11,439 nucleotides of DNA from Candidatus Ectomicrobium neotermitis (lineage in GTDB: Bacteria; Elusimicrobiota; Endomicrobiia; Endomicrobiales; Endomicrobiaceae). A program made the position numbers and the translations under genes. Shown one piece after another: positions 4,997 to 11,439 of the stretch. Numbering within the stretch: position 1 is the stretch's first letter; each line of letters opens with the position of its first letter. Under the pieces are notes generated by a model. That model made no database searches. It saw nothing but the letters and a program-made list of their open reading frames with translations, and had not been told where the DNA came from. The stretch lies in NCBI GenBank assembly GCA_031283745.1, contig JAITBH010000030.1:1-11439 (forward strand), given 5' to 3'.

Positions 4997-7900
4997 TCAT
5001 TCCGGGCCGGGGACAGGGAGCAGGGGGCGGCGTTTTCCGCCGAAGCGAATTTGCTGCTGCAGCATGATCCTCTGATCGGGCTGATAGAGATCTGTCTGGG
5101 TGGGAAGTTCATAAGTTACATCCAAAAACAGGCTGTTTGTCAGCCTATATTTCATCTCAAGCTCATGTCTTAATGTCAGCTCTTCATTATTAATGTTGGT
5201 TTCGGCATTGTTGACATTGAACTGATCAAAAATTATCGAATAACCAAACATCATTTGATTGGTGATATTTTTTTCAAATGAATATTTTGCCCCGTAAAGG
5301 AGGCTCGACAACCCTCCGGGCACAGCGGCGGCATTGTTATTTGAAGCGGGGACTGCCACCCCTTCATCAGTGGTTTCAACTGTTCCGCCTGTCGAGGCTT
5401 GCCGTTTTTGTGCATTGGTGTTGACATAAGAAACCCTGAAATTGTCTACAAGCCCCGTTCTCCTAAGCACTGCCTGAGTAAAAGGGGTTACAACCATATC
5501 GCCAAAAAGCCTAAATGCCCTCTGCTGAATATATGACGATGATGCCTCTCTCATATATTCATCATTTGAATTGTTGCTTTCGGAATTTATCAGCGACAAA
5601 ACATCCTTTGATTCCATAGCGGGATTGCTTTTTAAGGAAAGTTTTAACTTGAGATCCTCTAAAGTTGACCTGTCGACATTTATCCTCATGCTTTCCTCCT
5701 CACCAGTCCTTGAGTTGATTATCTGCGTGTCCGCTTCGCCCGTGATATAAAGCACATTGTTTAATATCTCGACCTTTGCATCGATGATATCGAAGGTAGA
5801 GGAAAGATAAGAAATATAACCGCTTTGGCTATCGATTATGCCCCGTATTTTGATATTGGGATACATCCCGCTGATATTTAGGCTGCCGTTTATGAGGGCG
5901 GACATTACTTGGTTTTCATAGCGGGTATTTTTGCCTGATATTAAGTCGACATTGTATTCGATGGAATTAAATAGCGATGATGGGTCTTGAGGCTGTGCAA
6001 CATAGTTAAACCGGCTGTTTTCAAGAACGATTGTGCCGGAAAGCTTGGGTTGATCAAGGTTTCCAGTGAGCGTTAGGTCAAGGGTAGGATTTCCTTTTGA
6101 GGCATCTTTAAGCAGAGAGCCTGATATTGGGAAAAAGGACAAGCTCACAGGTATGCCTTTGTCTGTTGTAAAAATTCTGATGTCCATATCCTCTAACTCC
6201 ATCCCGCCTATATTTGCCCCGCCTGTAACATTTATCTGCCCATTGCCTGACTTAATGACGAAGTCGTTAATTGTCAACTTATTGTCAGCCCAGCTGATGT
6301 CGATGTCTAATTCTTTTATTCGTCTGATGACATCCTGCATATCGAGCTTTGCATTGCTGATCTTTATCGACCCGCTGTTTTGCGGTGCTTCGACTGTTCC
6401 CTCAATACTGCCGTTTATGAGCAAACTGCCCGCTCTGGGTTCAAGAAAGCCGTCGGTCAAAATCTCTAAAGCATTGAGTTGTGTGTCTTGGAGCGAATAT
6501 GCGACATTGATGGGCTTTTTTGAAAGCGAGGGTTTGACATCTGGGTCAAGCCAGAAAGGGAAATTGCCGCTCACAAACAGATTTATGCCCTTGCTCTTAT
6601 AAATTTGGACATCTTTTATCTGGAGATTATTTTGTGCAACCTCAAAGTCTATATTTGCATAATCGTATGGAATGCCCATAACTGATCCTTTGGTGGAAAA
6701 CATCGCAAACTTTATGGCTGGGTTAGAGAGATCGCCCTTTGCCTCGACAGAAAAATCAACTGCCCCGTCGCTGTCTATGTCAAGGTCAAAAAGGGAAAAG
6801 AGAATGTCTAAATCGATGACATAGCCCCTGACATTTAGATTGAAATTATCTTTATCCGCCACCCCGCTTGCCGTAAAAATGGACTCCCCTGCTGAGATCT
6901 TAAAAAGCACCACCTCAGGACGTTTTGAAAGGTTAAGGATCAAATTCATATCGGCTTTATTGACTGCCTCAGCCTTGTGATTTAATGTGATGAGATTGTT
7001 TTGGATGCTGTAATCAACGATGTATTTAGACAGCCGCAGCCTATTTATCCAGAAATCGTCTAATTTAGCCTTCCCCGTATGCTTTGATCCGCCCGCCTCT
7101 TTTTTGAGCGTCCCCTCAACATTTATCTTTCCAAAAATATCTATCTCATCGCTCAACTGGGCGTTCACTAACTGCATATCAAGGTTATACTCCCCATTTC
7201 CGGGCCGATAAAAGCCTTTGATGTTTTGGATTTCCATCTCTCCCGCCTTTATGAAAGCACTGTCGACAGACAAAAGGGTTCGGCGGATCTGATTATTTGA
7301 CCTAAACTCGTCAACCTTTTTCCCAAAAATTGAAACATCTTTGCCATTGACAGAAAGCCTGATAGCCGGCACGCCGCGCCTGTTTTCAACTACACCGCTC
7401 CCTGAAATTGAACCTTTAAGCCCAGCCCCTTCAAAAATTCCAGCTTTTGATGCGACGGCAAGATCGATGTCTGCAAATGTGAGCCTCAAGGGTTTTATTG
7501 ATGAGAAGTCCCCGGCAAACCGTATTTGCCCCTTTTCCCCTATCTTTATCTCGCCCTTTTCTATCTTGGTGTGCCCGTTTGTCTGCGTATATTTTGCTTG
7601 GGCATAGATAAAAACTTCATTGTATTTGCCTTCGCTTATTTCAATGTCAGCGGAGAGGTCGAGATTATCTATCAGCCCAGAGACCTCAAAGTCAGCATTT
7701 ATGATAGCCGAAAAGCCATGTTCCTCACTCAAAACGACATTGTCCTGCAGATCGATAGATGCCCAGAGGGTTTTTGCGGGCAAATTGTATTTGAGGCTAC
7801 CCTTTAAGCCGTTTTGGGCGGTGAGCTTTGATATTGAAATTTCATCTTTAGATATTGAGGCTTTTGCCGCAAAATTTTCAAAAGATATGCCGAACCCTTT

Positions 7901-9733
7901 AACAAAGCCGTCTGTAATAAGCCCGTCTATCTGATTTTTGCCGTCATATTCGCCCCGAAATACAAGCTTTGCATTAAAGTTGCTGCCAAAAAGCAAGAAA
8001 TCGTTTAGCTCAAAGTTTACTGCGGAGTTCTTGTTAGCCTCTGAAAAGCCCAGATACCCATCAGCTTTGACAAAGGTTTTGCCGTTTTCGTCGGTCAAGG
8101 TGAAGTTGTTGAGGTTTATGTGATCATCATCGACTTGACCCTTGATGGAGAGGGTTCTGTATTTGTTTCCGTAAAACACACCGTCAAAAATGTCTATGTC
8201 TGCCTCAAGATTTACACCTTTCTTGTAGACAATAGTCCCGCTTGCCGAGCCGGTGATATCTATGCCCGTAATTCCGACAAGCGCCAGAATTTTGTCTATC
8301 TTGCCTTTGGAAAATTTGAAATCAATCAAGATGGGCGATGTGCCTTCGAATATGGAGTCAAAAATCAGAAAGTCGTCTGTGGTATAGAAATTTATATGGC
8401 TTTGACCGTCTTTGTTTTCAAGATAGCCGAAAATATTAAAACGCGCCGAGTTGAGATTTCTGAAATTGATCACCGAAAAGTCTATACGGCCACCCTTTTC
8501 ATCGATAGAGCCGACGATTGAGACTGTTCCCGCTGAGTTACTCATGCCGCCAAGCGGCAATTTGCTTGCGGCGACATTGTTAATATCTATCGAAGCACTT
8601 TTGTTTGGAATATCTATCCATCCCCCGCCTTGAGTGATGCCGTTTGAATAAATCTGAAATTCGACAAAGGCGGAAGGCAGACGCTTTATGACAATCTCAT
8701 TTCTTAGCCCGTAGCGGTATATAATATTGTATAGCCCCTCCGATGTTTTAGAAACATTGACATCAAAATCCCCCAGATCAAAGCCGTAACAAATGAACTT
8801 GTCCGTCTCAAAGCGGACTGTATAGGAGTTGATGTGGTCAAAGGTTGAATTGATTTTTAAGGACGCATTGAGGTTTTTGTCTATTTTTGAAAGCTCGATG
8901 ACGCTCGATAAAACGAAAGTTTTGAGGTCTTGAGATGAAAGGTTTAACTTGCCAAGCGAGCCGTCAAGAGCAGCCTTGAAACTTTTCCCGCTCTTTACCG
9001 CCTTGCCCTGCATATTCACAGACTCCTCATCGGGGGAGGCGATGCCTATTGAGATGTTTTGACTGAAGTCGAGTTTGTCTAAGTTGATTGTCCCGTCAGC
9101 TGATGAAAACCAGCGGGACCGGCCGTCAATTTCTGCATAAAAAGAGGTATTGACGAGATTTCCTTCACCTTGGGCAAGCTCAATTCCAAAAACGGCTTTA
9201 TATTTCTGATATTCAAAAGCACTCGAGAGGGCAATTTTCCCGCCATAAAGTTTCCAGTCGATATTTGAGACCTCATAGACATTTTCATCACTTTTTATCG
9301 AAAGCTTTTCAATGAGAAGGTCGAAATTGTCTACACGAAAGAGCTGTTGGGCTATTTTAGATATGCCGGTGCTGTCAAAATCCCCATTTGAGGCAGGGAA
9401 ATTGTCTAAATCGACAGAAGTGTCTGCGATGAGGACTTTGATTTTTGGGAAATTGCGGGCTTGGGACGGGAAAATCGGCGGGCTGACCTTGATGAGAACC
9501 TTGTTTATGACAATTGCGTCATTGACTGTAACCTTGTTTATCCAGATTGAGGGCATAAAAAGAGAAGCGGACATAAAATCAATTCTGATTTTTTGCCCGC
9601 TCAAGTTAGACAAGAGTTTTGCTGTAATTTGTGCTGATGTAAAAGACAAAAGGGTTGAAAATAAAACGAAAAATGTTCCGGCAAGAAAAAAAACGGCAAC
9701 TCTGTGATGTTTTAGATTCATATTTTTGTCCAT
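4997..9733 (-). CDS. tamB: TamB / AsmA-like translocation and assembly module protein (DUF490)
   Basis: TamB-type proteins are inner-membrane-anchored, periplasm-spanning beta-helical proteins implicated in outer-membrane protein assembly and lipid transport. The 1578-residue frame is intact, within the large TamB size class. A single N-terminal membrane anchor spans about residues 12-34 after KHHR. The middle is a very long run of short beta-rich segments (recurring G-x-[IVL]-x-[IVL] strands, and repeated terms such as VNGKDVSIFG, SVEAKGDLSNPAIKF, LTGNLDQPKLSGTIVLENSRF). The DUF490 region lies at roughly 1130-1578, with a Gly/Ala/Asn-rich insert near 1440-1475. Met5 (9721) may be the real start: GGA lies 7 nt before it, while Met1 (9733) has no Shine-Dalgarno. 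The gene sits directly upstream of bamA, supporting a TamB-BamA partnership; no tamA-type gene is visible. It is separated from the aminotransferase upstream by a terminator. The proline-rich tail (PLLPVPGPE) is unusual. Confidence 0.88.
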   Translation of the reverse strand: MDKNMNLKHHRVAVFFLAGTFFVLFSTLLSFTSAQITAKLLSNLSGQKIRIDFMSASLFMPSIWINKVTVNDAIVINKVLIKVSPPIFPSQARNFPKIKVLIADTSVDLDNFPASNGDFDSTGISKIAQQLFRVDNFDLLIEKLSIKSDENVYEVSNIDWKLYGGKIALSSAFEYQKYKAVFGIELAQGEGNLVNTSFYAEIDGRSRWFSSADGTINLDKLDFSQNISIGIASPDEESVNMQGKAVKSGKSFKAALDGSLGKLNLSSQDLKTFVLSSVIELSKIDKNLNASLKINSTFDHINSYTVRFETDKFICYGFDLGDFDVNVSKTSEGLYNIIYRYGLRNEIVIKRLPSAFVEFQIYSNGITQGGGWIDIPNKSASIDINNVAASKLPLGGMSNSAGTVSIVGSIDEKGGRIDFSVINFRNLNSARFNIFGYLENKDGQSHINFYTTDDFLIFDSIFEGTSPILIDFKFSKGKIDKILALVGITGIDITGSASGTIVYKKGVNLEADIDIFDGVFYGNKYRTLSIKGQVDDDHINLNNFTLTDENGKTFVKADGYLGFSEANKNSAVNFELNDFLLFGSNFNAKLVFRGEYDGKNQIDGLITDGFVKGFGISFENFAAKASISKDEISISKLTAQNGLKGSLKYNLPAKTLWASIDLQDNVVLSEEHGFSAIINADFEVSGLIDNLDLSADIEISEGKYNEVFIYAQAKYTQTNGHTKIEKGEIKIGEKGQIRFAGDFSSIKPLRLTFADIDLAVASKAGIFEGAGLKGSISGSGVVENRRGVPAIRLSVNGKDVSIFGKKVDEFRSNNQIRRTLLSVDSAFIKAGEMEIQNIKGFYRPGNGEYNLDMQLVNAQLSDEIDIFGKINVEGTLKKEAGGSKHTGKAKLDDFWINRLRLSKYIVDYSIQNNLITLNHKAEAVNKADMNLILNLSKRPEVVLFKISAGESIFTASGVADKDNFNLNVRGYVIDLDILFSLFDLDIDSDGAVDFSVEAKGDLSNPAIKFAMFSTKGSVMGIPYDYANIDFEVAQNNLQIKDVQIYKSKGINLFVSGNFPFWLDPDVKPSLSKKPINVAYSLQDTQLNALEILTDGFLEPRAGSLLINGSIEGTVEAPQNSGSIKISNAKLDMQDVIRRIKELDIDISWADNKLTINDFVIKSGNGQINVTGGANIGGMELEDMDIRIFTTDKGIPVSLSFFPISGSLLKDASKGNPTLDLTLTGNLDQPKLSGTIVLENSRFNYVAQPQDPSSLFNSIEYNVDLISGKNTRYENQVMSALINGSLNISGMYPNIKIRGIIDSQSGYISYLSSTFDIIDAKVEILNNVLYITGEADTQIINSRTGEEESMRINVDRSTLEDLKLKLSLKSNPAMESKDVLSLINSESNNSNDEYMREASSSYIQQRAFRLFGDMVVTPFTQAVLRRTGLVDNFRVSYVNTNAQKRQASTGGTVETTDEGVAVPASNNNAAAVPGGLSSLLYGAKYSFEKNITNQMMFGYSIIFDQFNVNNAETNINNEELTLRHELEMKYRLTNSLFLDVTYELPTQTDLYQPDQRIMLQQQIRFGGKRRPLLPVPGPE

Positions 9734-9742
9734 ATTTTTGAT

Positions 9743-9766
9743 TGATTTGATGATTTGACAATTTGA
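9743..9766. repeat. Octamer tandem repeat in the tamB leader
   Basis: On the plus strand TGATTTGA occurs at 9743-9750 and 9751-9758, followed by the degenerate copy CAATTTGA at 9759-9766. On the coding strand this reads as three TCAAATNN units ending 9 nt before the first tamB ATG. An 8-bp unit in the initiation region could change leader length by slippage. Confidence 0.6.
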
Positions 9767-9786
9767 TTAACGCCTAAGCACCGCTG

Positions 9787-9815
9787 ATTATGCCCGGCGA
9801 TAAGCAAAAAAATAA
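9787..9815 (-). promoter_or_regulatory. Weak promoter candidate for tamB
   Basis: After the terminator, tamB needs its own promoter or read-through. The best -10 on the minus strand is CATAAT (9787-9792, 5 of 6). At a 17-nt spacing the -35 position reads TTATTT (9810-9815), a poor match. Initiation would fall near 9780 with a leader of about 46 nt. This is a suggestion only. Confidence 0.22.
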
Positions 9816-9846
9816 AACACCCTCCGCTTTGATTTTAAGCGAAGGG
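9806..9846 (-). terminator. Intrinsic terminator after the aminotransferase gene
   Basis: In minus-strand RNA, CCCUUCGCUU (9846-9837) pairs over 10 bp with AAGCGGAGGG (9829-9820) around a 7-nt loop, with one G-U pair. A U-rich run follows (UGUUUUAUUUUUUU, 9819-9806). On the plus strand the G-U becomes a C-A mismatch, which supports minus-strand function, although a T6 on that side may allow weak bidirectional activity. The hairpin starts 29 nt after the stop codon at 9876. Confidence 0.85.
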
Positions 9847-9875
9847 TTTTTTATGGCTGATACTTTTGATTTCGA

Positions 9876-10754
9876 TTATTTTGAAATAGGGGTTCCGCTT
9901 GACCTTGCTAAAACCTTAAACCCTTCGATGAGTATAGCTGTCGTTTTGCCGGGCTTGCCGTCAGCTATTTGCCGCGAGTCTGCACAAACAACAGGTATCA
10001 CCTCGGCGGCGGTTCCTGTAAGAAAACATTCATCTGCTGTATAGACATCATACATCGTAAAAAGTTCCTCTCGGACGGGAATAGAGAACCTGTTTTTGGC
10101 AAGTTCTATGACTGCATTTCTTGTTATCCCCTCAAGTGCACCCGCTGATACAGGCGGAGTTTTTAGGATGCCGTGTTTGATGATGAATATATTGTCGCCC
10201 GTGCATTCCACAACATAGCCGTTTCCATTGAGCATAATCGCCTCAACTAAACCTGCCTTGACTGCCTCCATCTTTGCCAAGATATTGTTTAGATAATTGA
10301 GCGACTTGATATTTGGGCTGAGACTGTCTGAACGTATTCTGCGGGTAGAGGCTGTGATAACCTCAAGCCCTTTTTCATACATATCTTGAGGATACAATTC
10401 GATAGCGTCTGCGATGATAACAATTGAAGGGGGTGCAATGCAGTTGCGGGGGTCAAGCCCTAAGTCTCCGATGCCGCGGGTAACTATTAAGCGAATATAA
10501 GCATCGTTGAGATTGTTAGCTAATACGGTATCAATGACTGCCCTTTCCATCTCTTTTTTGCTTATCGGTATGGTCAAATCTATGGCTTTTGCTGAATCCC
10601 AAAGCCTGTCTAAATGTTCTGTGAGTCTAAACACTCTCGAATTGTAAGCCCTGATACCCTCAAAAATTCCATCTCCATACAGCACACCATGATCAAACAC
10701 TGACAACTTTGCCTCTTCTTGCGAAACTAAACTCCCATTGATGTAGATCTTCAT
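9876..10754 (-). CDS. ilvE: Branched-chain amino acid aminotransferase (PLP fold type IV)
   Basis: The enzyme is expected to exchange the amino group between glutamate and Leu/Ile/Val or their 2-oxo acids in the cytoplasm, using pyridoxal phosphate. It has 292 residues, typical for the bacterial class IV family (about 300). Motifs: DHGVLYGDGIFEGIRAY (21-37), EHLDRLWDSAKAI (46-58), RGIGDLGLDPRN (93-104), SPNIKSLNYLNNILAK (146-161) with the PLP-binding Lys150, Glu183 in VVECTGDNIF for the cofactor pyridine nitrogen, and the phosphate-binding region FLTGTAAEV (244-252). FEGIR and IKSLNYLNN favour a branched-chain enzyme over D-amino-acid aminotransferase or aminodeoxychorismate lyase, but substrate cannot be proved from sequence. 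ATG at 10754 overlaps the lolD TGA by 4 nt (ATGA), and GGAGG lies 6 nt upstream. It is metabolically unrelated to its envelope-gene neighbours and is the last gene before the terminator. Confidence 0.9.
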   Translation of the reverse strand: MKIYINGSLVSQEEAKLSVFDHGVLYGDGIFEGIRAYNSRVFRLTEHLDRLWDSAKAIDLTIPISKKEMERAVIDTVLANNLNDAYIRLIVTRGIGDLGLDPRNCIAPPSIVIIADAIELYPQDMYEKGLEVITASTRRIRSDSLSPNIKSLNYLNNILAKMEAVKAGLVEAIMLNGNGYVVECTGDNIFIIKHGILKTPPVSAGALEGITRNAVIELAKNRFSIPVREELFTMYDVYTADECFLTGTAAEVIPVVCADSRQIADGKPGKTTAILIEGFKVLARSSGTPISK

Positions 10755-11413
10755 TTTATTCCTCCATCCTCCATTTTTAATATCCGATCGGATTTTGATG
10801 CCAACTTCTCATTATGTGTTACGACAATTAAAGTCATCGAATTTTGCGTAGAAATCTCAAACAATAAATTCTCAATTCCTGCCCCAGAATTTGAATCAAG
10901 GTTGCCGGTGGGTTCATCAGCAAAAAGAATTTTTGGCGAATTTATTAAAGCCCTTGCTAATGCCGCCCGCTGCTGCTCTCCGCCTGAAAGCTCATTTGGA
11001 TAATGATTTTTCCTGTCTGAAATTTCTATCCGCTCAAGCATTGCCTCTGCCCGTTTTAGATATTCATCTTTCTTGTCCCACACAGGTATGAGAATATTTT
11101 CTAAAACTGTGAAATCTGCCAGCAGATAATGAAACTGAAAAATAAAACCGATATTTTCTTTTCTCATCTGCCTCTTGCCGCTATCTGCTAACTCAAAATA
11201 ATCCTTGCCGTCAATAAGGACTTTGCCCTCCGTCGGTGTGTCCATCAAACCCAAAATATGAATGAGGGTGCTTTTCCCGCTCCCCGAGTGGCCGATGATC
11301 GATATTTTTTCGCCTGAGCTAATATCGATATTGATATTTTTAAGTGCTTCGACGGGCTTCAAGTTCTTTCTTAAATAGGTTTTGTGCAGGTTTTCCGTTT
11401 TTATATTCATCAT
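10751..11413 (-). CDS. lolD: Lipoprotein-releasing system ATP-binding protein LolD
   Basis: LolD is the ATPase of the LolCDE ABC transporter, which extracts mature outer-membrane lipoproteins from the inner membrane for hand-off to the carrier LolA. The protein has 220 residues (233 in E. coli). It shows Walker A GHSGSGKST (41-49), Q-loop Gln93 in the very LolD-like stretch GFIFQFHYLLADFTVLEN (89-106), ABC signature LSGGEQQRAALARAL (142-156), Walker B ILFADEPTGNLD (162-173) and H-loop His200 in VVTHN. MacB- and FtsE-type ATPases share the general motifs, but the FQFHYLLADFT segment and the envelope context favour LolD. Two ATGs abut: the first (11413) overlaps the upstream permease TGA (ATGA), with AAGGG only 4 nt away. 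The second (11410) has a better 7-nt spacing, so the true length may be 219. It overlaps the aminotransferase gene by 4 nt. Confidence 0.92.
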   Translation of the reverse strand: MMNIKTENLHKTYLRKNLKPVEALKNINIDISSGEKISIIGHSGSGKSTLIHILGLMDTPTEGKVLIDGKDYFELADSGKRQMRKENIGFIFQFHYLLADFTVLENILIPVWDKKDEYLKRAEAMLERIEISDRKNHYPNELSGGEQQRAALARALINSPKILFADEPTGNLDSNSGAGIENLLFEISTQNSMTLIVVTHNEKLASKSDRILKMEDGGIK

Positions 11414-11439
11414 TGAGCCCTTATCGCTTCAAGCGGATC
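11410..11439 (-). CDS. 3' end of LolC/LolE-type permease (last nine codons)
   Basis: From the window edge the minus strand reads in frame DPLEAIRAQ and then TGA at 11412-11410, overlapping the lolD ATG. The D-P-x-E-A-[IL]-R pattern is the usual end of FtsX-like permeases of the LolC/LolE/MacB family, just after the final transmembrane helix. The position immediately upstream of lolD fits lolC or lolE. Only nine residues are visible, so whether it is C- or E-type, or a fused single permease, cannot be decided. Confidence 0.75.
   Translation of the reverse strand, partial: DPLEAIRAQ

Noticed and set aside
5010..5042. GC-rich end of tamB (shares GACAGGGAGC with the lpxC-fabZ repeats; a CGGCG/CGCCG hairpin with a GAAAA loop)
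   Set aside because: A single shared 10-mer in 11 kb of two strands is weak evidence, and the 5-bp hairpin lies in coding sequence without a U-run, so neither a repeat copy nor a terminator is claimed.
4738..5112. A 124-codon minus-strand frame overlapping the tamB end and the bamA start, including an ATG at 4860 just ahead of the bamA ribosome-binding site
   Set aside because: It lies in other frames over two well-supported genes, has no Shine-Dalgarno, and its composition (many Cys, Arg and Pro) looks like an out-of-frame translation.
6066..8633. Several plus-strand open frames of 60-180 codons across tamB
   Set aside because: All lie antisense to the intact tamB frame, show no recognisable domain and have Ser/Phe/Pro-rich shadow composition.
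9876..10754. D-amino acid aminotransferase or 4-amino-4-deoxychorismate lyase
   Set aside because: FEGIRAY and the IKSLNYLNN segment around Lys150 fit branched-chain enzymes better, though substrate remains unproved.

Overview
The window holds a minus-strand run of outer-membrane biogenesis genes from a diderm (Gram-negative-type) bacterium. In transcription order, from right to left, it contains: the last nine codons of a lolC/lolE-type permease gene, lolD (lipoprotein-release ATPase), a branched-chain aminotransferase (ilvE-like), tamB, bamA, lpxD, lpxC and a 3'-truncated fabZ. Base composition is moderate, roughly low-40s percent G+C by eye. The combination lolCD-tamB-bamA-lpxD-lpxC-fabZ, with lpxC next to lpxD and fabZ and no visible ompH/skp, argues against an enterobacterial arrangement. 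It looks more like non-proteobacterial diderm phyla (Elusimicrobiota/Omnitrophota/Bacteroidota-like neighbourhoods), but the phylum cannot be fixed from this window.

There are at least two clear transcription boundaries. lolC/E, lolD and the aminotransferase gene overlap by 4 nt at each junction (ATGA) and end in a good intrinsic terminator at 9806-9846. tamB follows as a separate unit, with a short octamer repeat in its leader and only a weak promoter candidate. bamA has its own strong-looking extended -10 promoter (TGCTATAAT, 4907-4915), flanked upstream by a perfect 10-bp palindrome and helically phased A-tracts. bamA, lpxD and lpxC are tightly packed (11-nt gap, then a 1-nt overlap).

The genes cover linked steps of envelope assembly. 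LpxC and LpxD perform the second and third steps of lipid A synthesis. FabZ makes the acyl chains that feed lipid A and phospholipid synthesis. BamA folds and inserts outer-membrane beta-barrels. TamB is a large periplasm-spanning AsmA-like protein thought to work with a BamA-family barrel. LolCDE-type ABC transporters release lipoproteins to the outer membrane. The aminotransferase is the metabolic outsider.

I see no complete undescribed protein system here; the coding genes are conserved core functions with their catalytic residues intact. The least-explained part is the 308-nt gap between lpxC and fabZ (309-616). It holds a five-unit decamer array that is a textbook G-quadruplex motif on the plus strand, a second decamer-like array of opposite strand sense forming a homopurine/homopyrimidine tract with a 23-nt perfect mirror repeat, a long-range inverted repeat, a perfect 10-bp-arm palindrome and a direct-repeat pair. 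That gap and the bamA control region deserve a second look.
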